DNA of 64,000 bases from Acidimicrobiales bacterium (GCA_025455885.1 JALOLR010000011.1:62001-126000), one strand, 5' to 3'; shown: positions 1-9,109, counted from the stretch's first letter. Program-made: numbers and translations. Notes: generated from the letters alone by a model not told the origin.

Positions 1-424
1 CCGGTCGAAGAAGCGACGGCCCGACGAGACCGAGCTCGACGAGGTCGAGGACCTGTACCTGTACCGCCGTCTCGGCGGCCTCGAGGCGGCGCAGGCCGGT
101 CGCAGCGCCGAGGACGAGCTCATGGACTGGTTCACCGACGTCGAGGTGAAGGACGCCCTCGAAGCGCTCCCCGAGCAGTTCCGGATCGCCGTCCTGCTCG
201 CCGACGTCGACGGGTTCTCCTACAAGGAGATCGCCGAGATCCTCGACATCCCGATCGGCACCGTGATGAGCCGGTTGCACCGGGGAAGAAAAGGCCTCCA
301 GAAGCAGTTGTACGAGTTCGCACTGGCCCGTGGACTCACCGATGCGCCCCCCCCGGGGCCCACGGACGCCCCCGAGCCGAGAGAACCCGCCCCCACCGCC
401 TCGATCCCCACGGACGTCGACTGA
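1..424 (+). CDS. sigR: ECF sigma factor, SigR/SigH-like (5' end outside window)
   Basis: The reading frame is open from base 2, so the N-terminal part (region 2) lies outside the window and 140 codons are visible. They hold sigma region 4: DALEALPEQFRIAVLLAD followed by the helix-turn-helix YKEIAEILDIPIGTVMSRLH, which binds the -35 element. The C-terminal tail is rich in Pro and Ala. The next gene, two bases downstream, is an RsrA-type zinc anti-sigma factor. That pairing is what identifies this as the SigR/SigH group, which runs the thiol-oxidative stress response in actinobacteria. The group is an inference from the partner and from region 4; another ECF group with a zinc anti-sigma is possible. 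Confidence 0.85.
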   Translation, partial: RSKKRRPDETELDEVEDLYLYRRLGGLEAAQAGRSAEDELMDWFTDVEVKDALEALPEQFRIAVLLADVDGFSYKEIAEILDIPIGTVMSRLHRGRKGLQKQLYEFALARGLTDAPPPGPTDAPEPREPAPTASIPTDVD

Positions 425-426
425 GC

Positions 427-723
427 ATGGCCGATCACGATCACGATCACGACCAGCCCTCCCCCTGCGAGCAGGCGCTCGCCGAGCTCTACACCTTCCT
501 CGACGGTGAGCTCACCGACGCCAAGCGGTCCGCGATCGCCTCGCACCTGGAGAGCTGCAACCCGTGCGTCGAGATCTTCGACTTCGAGGCCGAGCTGCGC
601 ATCGTGGTCAGCACCCGGGCCGTCGAGGAGGTGCCCGACGCCCTGCGGCTGCGGATCACCCAGACCCTCACCGCGCTGGCGACCGACGACACCGGCGGCG
701 ACGCCCCCGCCGCCGCATTCTGA
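427..723 (+). CDS. rsrA: RsrA-type redox-sensing zinc anti-sigma factor
   Basis: A 98-aa protein with the anti-sigma zinc site: Cys14, His40, Cys44 and Cys47 (HLESCNPC). The spacing of these four residues is the same as in RsrA (C11, H37, C41, C44). In that family, disulfide stress oxidises the Cys pair, ejects zinc and frees the sigma factor. The N-terminus has an Asp/His run (DHDHDHD) that could bind extra metal. The ATG is two bases after the sigma stop, so the two genes are translationally coupled. No membrane segment is present, so it acts in the cytoplasm. Confidence 0.88.
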   Translation: MADHDHDHDQPSPCEQALAELYTFLDGELTDAKRSAIASHLESCNPCVEIFDFEAELRIVVSTRAVEEVPDALRLRITQTLTALATDDTGGDAPAAAF

Positions 724-741
724 CCCTCGGCCCGGTCGTTC

Positions 742-747
742 TAGGAT
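742..747 (+). promoter_or_regulatory. -10 box TAGGAT for a leaderless start
   Basis: TAGGAT lies 7 nt before the ATG at 755 and no Shine-Dalgarno is visible. A transcript starting 7–8 nt after the hexamer would begin at the start codon. The same layout recurs across the window. Confidence 0.5.
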
Positions 748-754
748 CCCCGCC

Positions 755-889
755 ATGGAACTCGCACTGGGCGTCGTCTGGACCTTCTGGATCTCGGTGG
801 CGCTGGTCCTCGGCACCATCCTCCTCGTCGCCGGCATCCTGGCCATGTACGTGATGAAGGTCGTCGTCCCCAAGTACCCCAAGCGGTGA
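755..889 (+). CDS. Small single-span membrane protein
   Basis: A 44-aa ORF opening MELALGVVWTFWISVALVL. One hydrophobic stretch (about residues 5–35) is followed by a short basic tail ending YPKR, predicting a cytoplasmic C-terminus. I do not recognise a family. The start is supported by a TAGGAT box 7 nt upstream, and the next gene starts 8 nt after its stop, so it may head the transcript that runs into the metalloprotease. It is embedded in a longer ORF from 506, which is mostly a shadow of rsrA. Confidence 0.55.
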   Translation: MELALGVVWTFWISVALVLGTILLVAGILAMYVMKVVVPKYPKR

Positions 890-896
890 GCTGACC

Positions 897-1970
897 GTGG
901 CCGGCGCCGTCGACTGGGCGTTCGCCGAACGGGTCGCCGTCCGCCGCTGCGGCCGCGACCCCTTCGCCGAGTCGTACCACTACGACTCCCTCGCCCCCGA
1001 CTTCGCCGAGTACACGGCGCGCGCCGAGGACCTCGTCGCCTCCGAGACCGGGCTGCGGTCCCTCGCCGGCCCCGCCCGGTCCCGGGTCACCGACCGCGAA
1101 GGGTGGATCCGCGCCAACCTGGCGTCGTTCCAACGGCTGTTGCGCCCGTTGCTCGACCGGTTCGGCGAGCGGGTGGGGTCGAGCCCGCTGCTCCCGGTCA
1201 CGTCGCGCTTCGCGGGAGCCGAGCTGGGCCTGGTGCTCGGTTGGATGAGCACCCGGGTCCTCGGCCAGTACGACCTCCTGGTGATCGAGGAGGAGCGGCC
1301 CCTCGACCAGGACCTCGTGTACTACGTCGGTCCCAACGTCCTGGCCCTCGAGAAGCAGTACGGCTTCCCGCCGGCGGAGTTCCGCATGTGGCTGGCCCTC
1401 CACGAGGTCACCCACCGGGCGCAGTTCACCGGTGTCCCGTGGCTCCGTGAGCACTTCATCGGGCTCGTCCACCAGACCCTCGACGCCGTCGAACCCGATC
1501 CCGATCGCCTGTTCGGCGCCCTCGACCAGCTCGTCACCGCCGTGCGCCAGGGCCGCAACCCGCTCGCCGACGGCGGTGTCATGACGCTCCTCGCCGGCCC
1601 CGAGCAGCGCGCCGTCCTCGACCAGGTGGGCGGGTTGATGAGCCTGCTCGAGGGCCACGGCGACGTCACCATGGACCGCGCCGGCACCGAGCTCGTGCCG
1701 AGCGCCGAGCGGTTCGGGCGGGTGCTGCGCCAGCGCCGCCAGTCCGCCACCGGCCTGGCCAAGCTCCTCCAACAGCTCATCGGCCTCGAGGCCAAGCTCG
1801 AGCAGTACGCCCAGGGCGAGGCGTTCATCGAGGCGGTCGAGGCCCACGGCGGCCAGGACTTCCTCAACCGGGCCTGGGAGGCACCGGCCAACCTGCCCAG
1901 CCGGGCCGAGATCCGCGAGCCCCGCCTCTGGATCGAGCGGATCGACGCGTTGCTCCCCGCCGCCGGCTGA
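897..1970 (+). CDS. DUF2342-type zinc-dependent metalloprotease (F420-associated family)
   Basis: A 357-aa protein of the actinobacterial family annotated as zinc-dependent metalloprotease or F420-biosynthesis-associated protein (DUF2342). The visible zinc motif is H169-E-V-T-H173, with further acidic residues downstream. The biochemical role is not established in the family. GTG start at 897. The next gene, tilS, begins four bases after the stop, as in M. tuberculosis where the orthologue also precedes tilS. No signal peptide is seen. Confidence 0.82.
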   Translation: MAGAVDWAFAERVAVRRCGRDPFAESYHYDSLAPDFAEYTARAEDLVASETGLRSLAGPARSRVTDREGWIRANLASFQRLLRPLLDRFGERVGSSPLLPVTSRFAGAELGLVLGWMSTRVLGQYDLLVIEEERPLDQDLVYYVGPNVLALEKQYGFPPAEFRMWLALHEVTHRAQFTGVPWLREHFIGLVHQTLDAVEPDPDRLFGALDQLVTAVRQGRNPLADGGVMTLLAGPEQRAVLDQVGGLMSLLEGHGDVTMDRAGTELVPSAERFGRVLRQRRQSATGLAKLLQQLIGLEAKLEQYAQGEAFIEAVEAHGGQDFLNRAWEAPANLPSRAEIREPRLWIERIDALLPAAG

Positions 1971-1974
1971 CCCG

Positions 1975-2874
1975 GTGGCACGCCCGGCCGAGCCCGAGCT
2001 GCTCGGACGTTGCCGCTTCCCCCCGCCGGGCACGGCGCTCGTGTGCGGGGTCTCGGGCGGGGCCGACTCGCTCGCCCTGCTCGTCCTGGCCGTCGCCGCG
2101 GAGTGCGTGGTGACCGCCGTCCACGTCGACCACGGCCTGCGCCCCGGCTCGGGCGACGAGGCCGATCTCGTGCGCTCCGTCGCCGCCGGGCTGGGCGCCG
2201 CCTTCCGGGCCGAGCGGGTGCAGGTCGACGCGGGGCCGAACCTCGAGGCCCGGGCCCGTCGGGCGCGCCACCGCGCCCTCGGCCCCGACTGCGCCCTCGG
2301 CCACACCGCCGACGACCAGGCCGAGACGATCCTCGTGAACCTGTTGCGCGGCGCCGGGCTCGACGGTCTGTCCGGCATGCGCCCCGGTCCCCGCCATCCG
2401 ATCCTGGCGCTGCGCCGCCGTGAGACCGAGGCGCTGTGCGCACGACACGGTCTCGTGCCCTTCGCCGACCCCGGCAACGCCGATCCCGCCTTCCTCCGCA
2501 ACCGCGTGCGTCACGAGGTGCTCCCGCTGCTCGCCGACCTCGCCGACCGGGACGTGGTCCCGGTGATGGGCCGGCAGGCCGACCTGCTGCGGTCCGTCGC
2601 CGACCACCTCCGTCAGGAGGCCCGCGCCCTCGATCCCACCGACGTCGCCGACCTCGGGGCCGCCCCCGAGGTGGTGGTCCGCGTCGCGCTGCGGGAGTGG
2701 TTGCGCCCCACCGATCCCGACCGCCATCCCCCCGACGCGGCGACGGTCGACCGGGTCCTCGACGTGGTCGCCGGCCGGGTCCGGGCCACGCAGGTGGGCG
2801 GGGGTTGGAAGGTGGCCAGGACCGCGGGGCGCCTCCGGCTGGAGCGAACCGACGGTGTCCCGCCCGTGGGGTAG
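1975..2874 (+). CDS. tilS: tRNA(Ile)-lysidine synthase TilS
   Basis: TilS converts C34 of the CAU-anticodon tRNA-Ile to lysidine so that it reads AUA. The PP-loop ATP site SGGADS is at residues 27–32. The usual FLRNRVRHEVLPLL segment follows in the middle of the protein. At 299 aa it is shorter than many TilS proteins and lacks an extended C-terminal domain, as is common in actinobacteria. GTG start 4 nt after the metalloprotease stop. It is followed by hpt, the order found in actinobacteria and firmicutes. Confidence 0.93.
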   Translation: MARPAEPELLGRCRFPPPGTALVCGVSGGADSLALLVLAVAAECVVTAVHVDHGLRPGSGDEADLVRSVAAGLGAAFRAERVQVDAGPNLEARARRARHRALGPDCALGHTADDQAETILVNLLRGAGLDGLSGMRPGPRHPILALRRRETEALCARHGLVPFADPGNADPAFLRNRVRHEVLPLLADLADRDVVPVMGRQADLLRSVADHLRQEARALDPTDVADLGAAPEVVVRVALREWLRPTDPDRHPPDAATVDRVLDVVAGRVRATQVGGGWKVARTAGRLRLERTDGVPPVG

Positions 2875-2899
2875 GGCGGGCCTGACGCCGGCGCTGCGC

Positions 2900-2905
2900 T
2901 ACGTT
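2900..2905 (+). promoter_or_regulatory. -10 box TACGTT upstream of hpt
   Basis: The hexamer ends 8 nt before the GTG at 2914, in the 39-bp gap after tilS. No Shine-Dalgarno is present, so a leaderless hpt message is likely. Confidence 0.45.
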
Positions 2906-2913
2906 CGCCGCTC

Positions 2914-3453
2914 GTGCCCCCCTCCGACGACCCGGACCTCGGCGAGCTGGCCATCGGCCCCGACGAGCTCCAGCAGCGGATCGAGCAGCTCGGCGCGGAG
3001 ATCACCGTCGACTACCAGGGTCGGCGCCCCCTGTTGATCGGCGTGCTGAAGGGGGCGGTGATGTTCATGGCCGACCTGGCCCGCGCCGTCGACCTGCCCG
3101 TCGAGCTCGACTTCATGGCCGTGTCCTCTTATGGCAGCGCCACCAAGACCAGCGGGGTCGTCCGCATCGTCAAAGACCTCGACGCCGACCTCACGGGGCG
3201 CGACGTGATCGTGGTCGAGGACATCGTCGACAGCGGGCTCACGCTCAACTACCTGTTGAAGAACCTCGCCACCCGGCAGCCCGCCACCCTCGAGGTCTGC
3301 GCGCTGATCGTCAAGGAGGGCCAGCAGAAGGTGGAGCCGAACCTGCGCTACGTCGGGTTCCGGCTCCCCAACACCTTCCTGGTCGGCTACGGGCTCGACG
3401 TCGCCGAGCGCTACCGCAACCTTCGCGAGGTGCGCACCTACCTGGGTCCGTAG
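2914..3453 (+). CDS. hpt: Hypoxanthine phosphoribosyltransferase
   Basis: A 179-aa purine salvage enzyme that makes IMP/GMP from hypoxanthine/guanine and PRPP. The PRPP-binding loop VVEDIVDSGLTL begins at residue 100 and the flexible catalytic loop region (SSYGSATKTSG) precedes it. Normal length for the family. GTG start, supported by a TACGTT box 8 nt upstream rather than by a ribosome binding site. The tilS–hpt–ftsH order is conserved. Confidence 0.94.
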   Translation: MPPSDDPDLGELAIGPDELQQRIEQLGAEITVDYQGRRPLLIGVLKGAVMFMADLARAVDLPVELDFMAVSSYGSATKTSGVVRIVKDLDADLTGRDVIVVEDIVDSGLTLNYLLKNLATRQPATLEVCALIVKEGQQKVEPNLRYVGFRLPNTFLVGYGLDVAERYRNLREVRTYLGP

Positions 3454-3492
3454 CGGAACGGGCCCGGCTGCTCGGACCGGATCGGGCGTCGC

Positions 3493-3498
3493 TAGCCT
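3493..3498 (+). promoter_or_regulatory. -10 box TAGCCT upstream of ftsH
   Basis: TAGCCT lies 10 nt before the ftsH GTG, giving a predicted leader of only a few bases. This is a slightly longer gap than at the other boxes in the window. Confidence 0.4.
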
Positions 3499-3508
3499 CG
3501 GTCGCACC

Positions 3509-5452
3509 GTGTCCGAGAAGCCCGCCCCCAGGAGATCCAGGTCCCGGCGCCGATGGCTCGTGCCCGCAGTGGCCGTCGTCGTCCTCGCCGCCGTGGTGGC
3601 GTTCGTGGCGCTCCGTGGCGGGCCGGGGCGCACCGACATCGACCTCGTCCGGTACGAGGAGCGCATCGCCGCCGGCGAGGTGGCCACCGCCGAGATCCAG
3701 GACCGCGACAACACCGTCCAGGGCGAGCTGACCGACGGGACCCGCTACGAGGTCGCCTACCCCAACGACTACGCCGAGGCCCTCACCACCCAGCTCGTCG
3801 ACGCCGGGGTGGAGATCCAGACCGACAACCAGGCCGAGTCGCTCCTCACCCAGCTGCTCTTCCAGCTCCTCCCGGTGGTGCTGCTCGTCGGCGCCTTCCT
3901 GTGGCTCATCACGAGCATGCAAGGTGGCGGCGGGCCCATGGGTCGGTTCAGCAAGACCAAGGCCCGCAAGGCCGAGAAGGACCTCCCCGTCGTCACGTTC
4001 GCCGACGTCGCCGGGTGCGACGAGGCGATCGAGGAGCTCGCCGAGATCCGCGACTTCCTCGCCGAGCCCGACCGCTTCATGGCCATGGGCGCCAAGATCC
4101 CCAAGGGCGTCCTGCTCTTCGGTCCCCCCGGCACCGGGAAGACGCTCCTGGCGCGGGCGGTGGCCGGCGAGGCGGGGGCGCCGTTCTTCTCCATCTCGGG
4201 GTCCGACTTCGTCGAGATGTTCGTCGGGGTCGGCGCCAGCCGGGTGCGCAACCTCTTCGAGCAGGCCAAGGCCGAGGCCCCGGCGATCATCTTCGTCGAC
4301 GAGATCGACGCCGTCGGCCGGCACAGGGGGGCCGGGCTCGGCGGCGGTCACGACGAGCGCGAGCAGACGCTCAACCAGCTCCTCGTGGAGATGGACGGCT
4401 TCGACGTCAGCGCCGGCGTGATCATGATCGCCGCCACGAACCGGCCCGACATCCTCGACCCCGCGCTGCTGCGCCCGGGTCGCTTCGACCGCCAGATCGT
4501 GGTCGACCAGCCCGACCTGACCGGCCGCGAGGCGATCCTCGCCGTGCACGCCAAGGGCAAGCCGCTCGCCGACGCCGTCGACCTCGGCCTCCTCGCCCGC
4601 CGCACGCCCGGCTTCACCGGTGCCGATCTCGCCAACCTCCTCAACGAGGCCGCCCTCCTCGCCGCTCGCCGGGGGGAGACCAGCATCTCGATGGCGGAGT
4701 GCGAGGAGGCCATCGACCGGCTCCTCGCCGGACCCGAACGGCGCAGCCGGGTCATGACCGAGCGGGAGAAGCGCATCATCGCCTACCACGAGAGCGGCCA
4801 CGCGCTCGTCGGCCACGTGCTCCCCAACACCGATCCCATCCACCGGGTGTCGATCGTCTCGCGCGGCCGCGCCCTCGGCTGGACGCTCGCCCTGCCGGTC
4901 GAGGACCGCCTGTGGCACACCCGCGCCGAGCTCGTCGACCAGATGGCGATGCTCCTCGGCGGGCGGACGGCCGAGGAGCTCATCTTCGGCGACCCGACGA
5001 CGGGGGCCTCCGACGACATCAAGCGGGTCACCGAGATCGCCCGGGCCATGGTCACCCAGTACGGGATGAGCGACGCGCTCGGCACCCTGCAGCTCGGGCG
5101 ACGCAGCGGGGAGCCCTTCCTCGGGCGCGACGTGGCCGGCGAGCCCGACTACAGCGAGGAGGTGGCCGCGGCGATCGACGCCGAAGTGGCCCGGTTGGTC
5201 GCCGAGGCCCGCGCCGAGGCCCGCGAGATCCTCACGTTGCACCGCAGCACCCTCGATCGCCTCGCCGACGCCCTCGTCGAGCACGAAACCCTCGGCGATG
5301 CCGAGCTCGCCGACCTCCTCGCCGGCGCCGACTCGGTGTCGACGGACGACCCGCCCCGCCCCGGCGTCGGGAATGAAGCGGGCACGGGGGGTGCTGACCA
5401 CCCTCGAGTGAGCCGGTACCAGGCCGGTCCCGCGTGGGAGCCAGAGCGATGA
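3509..5452 (+). CDS. ftsH: ATP-dependent zinc metalloprotease FtsH
   Basis: A 647-aa membrane-anchored AAA+ protease that degrades misassembled membrane proteins and short-lived regulators. Two membrane segments (about 16–35 and 111–135) flank a short extracytoplasmic domain. Walker A GPPGTGKT is at 205–212, then the FVDEID Walker B and the zinc site H427-E-S-G-H431. GTG start, consistent with the basic N-terminus RRSRSRRR ahead of the first membrane helix. Its TGA overlaps the folE ATG (ATGA), so folE is coupled to it. Confidence 0.95.
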   Translation: MSEKPAPRRSRSRRRWLVPAVAVVVLAAVVAFVALRGGPGRTDIDLVRYEERIAAGEVATAEIQDRDNTVQGELTDGTRYEVAYPNDYAEALTTQLVDAGVEIQTDNQAESLLTQLLFQLLPVVLLVGAFLWLITSMQGGGGPMGRFSKTKARKAEKDLPVVTFADVAGCDEAIEELAEIRDFLAEPDRFMAMGAKIPKGVLLFGPPGTGKTLLARAVAGEAGAPFFSISGSDFVEMFVGVGASRVRNLFEQAKAEAPAIIFVDEIDAVGRHRGAGLGGGHDEREQTLNQLLVEMDGFDVSAGVIMIAATNRPDILDPALLRPGRFDRQIVVDQPDLTGREAILAVHAKGKPLADAVDLGLLARRTPGFTGADLANLLNEAALLAARRGETSISMAECEEAIDRLLAGPERRSRVMTEREKRIIAYHESGHALVGHVLPNTDPIHRVSIVSRGRALGWTLALPVEDRLWHTRAELVDQMAMLLGGRTAEELIFGDPTTGASDDIKRVTEIARAMVTQYGMSDALGTLQLGRRSGEPFLGRDVAGEPDYSEEVAAAIDAEVARLVAEARAEAREILTLHRSTLDRLADALVEHETLGDAELADLLAGADSVSTDDPPRPGVGNEAGTGGADHPRVSRYQAGPAWEPER

Positions 5453-6153
5453 CCAACGACCAACTCGTCGACCCGCCCGTGGAGCAGGACGATCTAGGGT
5501 CGTTCCCCGTGCCACCCTTCGACGAACCCGAGCTGGTCCGGGCCCCCCGCCCGGTCCCCGCCGCCGCCGACCCGTCGGACCTGCCCCCGGTCGACCTGCC
5601 CCGGATCGAGGCCGCCGTGCGCGAGATCCTGGTCGCCATCGGGGAGGACCCCGACCGCGACGGGCTGCTCAACACCCCCGGGCGGGTCGCCCGGATGTAC
5701 GCCGAGGTCTTCTCCGGCCTCCGCGAAGCACCCGACTCCCACCTCAAGGTCGTCTTCGAGGCCGAGCACGACGAGATGGTGATGGTCCGCGACATCGCCC
5801 TCACCTCGATGTGCGAGCACCACCTGGTGCCGTTCATCGGCAAGGCCCACGTCGCCTACATCCCCAACGAGGACGGTCGGGTGACCGGGCTGTCCAAGCT
5901 CGCCCGCCTGGTCGACTCCTACGCCAAGCGGCCCCAGGTCCAGGAGCGGCTCACCGCCCAGATCGCCGACGAGATCGAACGGACCCTCCAACCCCGGGGC
6001 GTGCTCGTCGTCGTCGAGGCCGAGCACCTCTGCATGTCGATGCGGGGGGTGCGCAAGCCCGGTTCCTCCACCGTCACGTCCGCCGTGCGCGGCCTCTTCC
6101 GCGACAGCACGGCCACGCGGTTCGAGGCCATGCGCTACATCGAGCGGTCCTGA
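5449..6153 (+). CDS. folE: GTP cyclohydrolase I
   Basis: First enzyme of folate synthesis: GTP to dihydroneopterin triphosphate. The zinc ligands are visible as C122-E-H124 in MCEHHLVPF and C195 in [10 protein letters not shown]. The C-terminal FEAMRYI is also typical. 234 aa; residues 1–40 are a Pro-rich extension before the fold. I chose the ATG at 5449, which overlaps the ftsH stop and has GGGAG about 8 nt upstream, over the GTG at 5434. Head of the folate block. Confidence 0.95.
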   Translation: MTNDQLVDPPVEQDDLGSFPVPPFDEPELVRAPRPVPAAADPSDLPPVDLPRIEAAVREILVAIGEDPDRDGLLNTPGRVARMYAEVFSGLREAPDSHLKVVFEAEHDEMVMVRDIALTSMCEHHLVPFIGKAHVAYIPNEDGRVTGLSKLARLVDSYAKRPQVQERLTAQIADEIERTLQPRGVLVVVEAEHLCMSMRGVRKPGSSTVTSAVRGLFRDSTATRFEAMRYIERS

Positions 6154-6209
6154 GCGAGCAGGACGCCGGCCCGTCGGGGCCCGGCGACACCGGCGGGGGG
6201 CTCCCCCGG

Positions 6210-6977
6210 GTGATGGGCGTCGTGAACGTCACCCCCGACTCCTTCAGCGACGGTGGGCGCTACCTCGAACCGGAGGCGGCCGTCGCCCACGGCCTCGCGC
6301 TGCTCGCCGAGGGGGCCTCGGTGCTCGACGTCGGCGGGGAGAGCACCCGCCCCGGGGCCACGCCGGTCGACGTGGCCGAGGAGTTGCGGCGGGTGCTGCC
6401 CGTCGTGGAGGCGCTGGCCCCGCACGGCCGGGTCAGCATCGACACGCGCAAGGCCGAGGTGGCCCGTGCCGCGGTGGCCGCCGGCGCCACCCTGGTCAAC
6501 GACATCTCGGCGTCGTTGTGGGAGGTCGCCGCCGACACCGGCGCCGGCTGGGTCGCGATGCACATGCAGGGTGAGCCGGCCACCATGCAGGACGAACCTC
6601 GCTACGACGACGTCGTGACCGAGGTGTGCGCGCACCTCGAACGGATGGCCGAGCGGGCCGCCGCGGCCGGCGTCGGCGAGATCTGGGTCGACCCGGGGAT
6701 CGGGTTCGGCAAGACGATGGCCCACAACCTCACGCTGCTGGCCCACCTCGACCGGGTGGTCGCGCTCGGCTGGCCCGTCCTCCTCGGGACGAGCCGCAAG
6801 GCCACCCTCGGGAGGATCCTGGCCGCCTCCGACGGTGTCGAGGGGATCGTCCCGACCGACGACCGGTTGGCCGCGTCGATCGCCACCGAGGTGTGGTGCC
6901 TGCACCAGGGCGCGTCGATGATCCGGGCCCACGACGTCGCCGCCGCCGTCCAGGCCGTGAAAGTCGTGGCAGCATGA
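6210..6977 (+). CDS. folP: Dihydropteroate synthase
   Basis: Joins p-aminobenzoate to hydroxymethyl-dihydropterin diphosphate and is the sulfonamide target. The signature MGVVNVTPDSFSDGG opens the protein, followed by GGESTRPGA and the DPGIGFGKT segment. About 255 aa. The start is uncertain: GTG 6210 and ATG 6213 are the first conventional codons, and an in-frame CTG at 6150, right at the folE stop, would give a more usual N-terminal length. Its TGA overlaps the next ATG (ATGA). Confidence 0.93.
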   Translation: MMGVVNVTPDSFSDGGRYLEPEAAVAHGLALLAEGASVLDVGGESTRPGATPVDVAEELRRVLPVVEALAPHGRVSIDTRKAEVARAAVAAGATLVNDISASLWEVAADTGAGWVAMHMQGEPATMQDEPRYDDVVTEVCAHLERMAERAAAAGVGEIWVDPGIGFGKTMAHNLTLLAHLDRVVALGWPVLLGTSRKATLGRILAASDGVEGIVPTDDRLAASIATEVWCLHQGASMIRAHDVAAAVQAVKVVAA

Positions 6978-7492
6978 GCGCCGTGGCCAGCAAGGGCAAG
7001 TGGGCCCAGGGCATCCGCCCCCGCAACTTCCATTGGGTGATCGGCGACCGGCTGGCGATCTGCGAGCGGCCGGGAGGCTACGGCGCGAGCCACCGCAAGG
7101 TTCGCCGCCAGGAGGAGATCATCTGGATCAGGGAGCAGGGGTTCACCGTGGTCATCTCCACGATCCCCGCGCCGCACAACCTCCACAACTACGACGAGCT
7201 GGGTGTCGTCTGGCGCCATCGCCCGTTCGACGACGACAACCGGTCGGGCTACGAGCTGCGGGTGTTCGCCGAGCTGCGCGACCTGTTGGCGGGCGGCGCG
7301 AAGGTGCTCGTGCACAGCGAGGAGCTCGGCGACCGCCTCTGCGGCCTCGTGGCCGGCTACCTGTTGTGGTCCGGCCTCGTCGACACGTCCCCCGCCACGG
7401 TCACCGTCGTCGAGCGCCTCACCGGCCGTCAGCTCGGACCCGTGGGCCGCGAGCTGGTCGCCCTCGCCGAGACGCTCCCGCCGCCCTCCTGA
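6974..7492 (+). CDS. Dual-specificity-phosphatase-like protein with Ser in place of catalytic Cys
   Basis: A 172-aa protein whose second half reads like a dual-specificity phosphatase: a strand VVISTIPAPHNL, a loop HRPFDDDN that could supply the general acid, then KVLVHSEELGDRLCGLVAGY. In active enzymes this last motif is HC-X5-R. Here it is H114-S115-X5-R121, with Ser where the nucleophile should be, so phosphatase activity is unlikely. It starts in an ATGA overlap with folP and folB begins 5 nt after its stop, so it is built into the folate operon. A phosphate-binding or regulatory role is possible. The fold assignment is mine, from the motif pattern. Confidence 0.6.
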   Translation: MSAVASKGKWAQGIRPRNFHWVIGDRLAICERPGGYGASHRKVRRQEEIIWIREQGFTVVISTIPAPHNLHNYDELGVVWRHRPFDDDNRSGYELRVFAELRDLLAGGAKVLVHSEELGDRLCGLVAGYLLWSGLVDTSPATVTVVERLTGRQLGPVGRELVALAETLPPPS

Positions 7493-7497
7493 TCCTC

Positions 7498-7866
7498 GTG
7501 GCCCCCACCGACACGATCGAGCTCCGTGGCCTCGTCGCCAGCGGGATCTGCGGCGCCCTCCCCGAGGAGCAGGTCCGCCCTCAGCCCCTCGAGGTCGACC
7601 TCGACGTGGTGGTCGACCTCGCCCGACCGGGGGTGTCCGACGACCTCGGCGACACCCTCGACTACGGCGCCATCGCCGCCGCCGTCGAGGCGGTGATCAC
7701 CGGTGAGCGCTTCGTGCTGCTCGAGCGGCTCGCCCAGCGCCTGGCCGAGGTGGTGCTCGACGATCCGCGAGCCGCCGCGGTGACGGTGAGCGTGCGCAAG
7801 CAGCGCCCCCCGGTGCCCCAGGTCATGGCCACTTCGGGAGTGCGGATCACCCGCACCCGACGATGA
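7498..7866 (+). CDS. folB: Dihydroneopterin aldolase
   Basis: A 122-aa enzyme that cleaves dihydroneopterin to hydroxymethyl-dihydropterin and glycolaldehyde. Family features: the opening IELRGLVASGICGALPEEQ (normally ...HGV...E), the LDYGAIAAAV segment and the C-terminal VTVSVRKQRPPVP containing the usual Lys. GTG start at 7498, 5 nt after the preceding stop. Its TGA overlaps the folK ATG. Confidence 0.93.
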   Translation: MAPTDTIELRGLVASGICGALPEEQVRPQPLEVDLDVVVDLARPGVSDDLGDTLDYGAIAAAVEAVITGERFVLLERLAQRLAEVVLDDPRAAAVTVSVRKQRPPVPQVMATSGVRITRTRR

Positions 7867-8327
7867 CCCGGGCCCTCCTCGGGCTGGGCTCGAACATGGG
7901 TGATCCGCTCGCGCTGCTGCGCGACGCCGTCGGGTCGCTCGCCGGCGTCGTGGCCGTCTCCCCCGTGTACCGCACCGCGCCCGTGGGCGGGCCCGAACAG
8001 GACCCGTTCCTCAACCTCGTGGTCGAGATCGACACCGATCTGTCCGCGCGCGAGCTGCTCGGCGTGTGCCATCGCCTCGAGTCGGCCGCCAACCGGGTCC
8101 GGACGGAGCGATGGGGCCCGCGGACCCTCGACGTCGACATCCTCTGGATGGACGCCGAACCGGTGGACGAACCCGACCTGCAGGTCCCGCACCCCCGCAT
8201 GCGGGTGCGGCGCTTCGTGATGGCCCCTCTGGCCGACATCGCGCCCGACGTCGCCGGGCCCGACTGGGAGGACCGTGCCGAGGGTCGCGTCGAGCTCCTC
8301 GGCCCCCTCGACGTCGGGGCCGGCTGA
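7863..8327 (+). CDS. folK: Hydroxymethyl-dihydropterin pyrophosphokinase
   Basis: A 154-aa HPPK that transfers pyrophosphate from ATP to make the FolP substrate. Motifs: LGLGSNMGDP at the N-terminus, then RTERWGPRTLDVDILW, which carries the Mg2+-binding DVD, and VPHPRMRVRRFVMAPLADI. ATG in an ATGA overlap with folB. With folE, folP and folB this completes the pterin branch apart from the phosphatase step after FolE. Confidence 0.94.
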   Translation: MTRALLGLGSNMGDPLALLRDAVGSLAGVVAVSPVYRTAPVGGPEQDPFLNLVVEIDTDLSARELLGVCHRLESAANRVRTERWGPRTLDVDILWMDAEPVDEPDLQVPHPRMRVRRFVMAPLADIAPDVAGPDWEDRAEGRVELLGPLDVGAG

Positions 8328-8337
8328 GTCCGTCCCG

Positions 8338-9105
8338 GTGGCGTCGCTCCGGGTGGTCGGGTCGGGTCGGGCCGGCGGTGCCCTGGCCCTCGCCCTCGCC
8401 GCGGCGGGGTGGCGGGTCGAGCGGGCCCTGGGGCGCCACGACGACCTCACGGCGGCCGCGGCCGACGTCGATCTCCTGGTCATCGCCACGCCTGACGAGG
8501 CCGTCGCCGGCGTCGCTCGCGCCGTGCGGCCGGTGTCGACGGCGGTGGTCGCGCACCTCGCAGGGGCCCTCGGGCTCGACGTGCTCGAGGGCCATCCCCG
8601 GCGGGCGGCGTTGCACCCGCTGGTGGCGTTGCCGTCGGCCGGGGTCGGGGCCCGCCGCCTCGCCGACCGCGCCTGGTTCGCGGTTGCCGGCGAACCGGAC
8701 GACGCACGCGCCGTCGTCGCCGGCGTCGTCGAGGACCTCGGCGGGCGCTGGTTCACCGTCGCCGACGACGACCGGGCCGCCTACCACGCCGCCGCCGCCA
8801 TCGCCTCCAACCACGTGGTGGCCCTGCTCGGCCAGGCCGAGCGGGTCGCCCGGTCCGCCGGGGTCCCTCTCGAGGTGTACCTCGACCTGGTCCGGGCCAC
8901 GCTCGACAACGTCGCCGAGCTCGGTCCCCGGGGCGCGCTCACCGGTCCGGCCTCCCGCGGCGACTGGACGACCGTCGAACGCCACCGCGCCGCGCTGCCC
9001 CCCGAGGAGCTCGACGCCTACGACGCCATGGTCAGAGCGGTGCGCCGCCTCGTGGACGGCGGCTCGGCCGGGACTGGCCGCTCGGCCGACGGTGCGGGAG
9101 GCTGA
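8338..9105 (+). CDS. Rossmann-like/DUF2520 oxidoreductase-like protein
   Basis: A 255-aa protein with an N-terminal nucleotide fold (LRVVGSGRAGGALALAL) and a helical C-terminal half typical of the DUF2520 family, distant relatives of ketopantoate reductases. It sits directly before panC, as Rv3603c does in M. tuberculosis, which suggests a link to pantoate or pantothenate metabolism, though no activity is established. I chose GTG 8338, 10 nt after folK. GTG 8275, inside folK with GGGAGG only 3 nt ahead, is an alternative. Confidence 0.72.
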   Translation: MASLRVVGSGRAGGALALALAAAGWRVERALGRHDDLTAAAADVDLLVIATPDEAVAGVARAVRPVSTAVVAHLAGALGLDVLEGHPRRAALHPLVALPSAGVGARRLADRAWFAVAGEPDDARAVVAGVVEDLGGRWFTVADDDRAAYHAAAAIASNHVVALLGQAERVARSAGVPLEVYLDLVRATLDNVAELGPRGALTGPASRGDWTTVERHRAALPPEELDAYDAMVRAVRRLVDGGSAGTGRSADGAGG

Positions 9106-9109
9106 CCGG

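Noticed and set aside
3311-5515. 734-aa open frame antisense to ftsH
   Set aside because: Same reason: it mirrors the strongly coding ftsH frame and has no recognisable motif.
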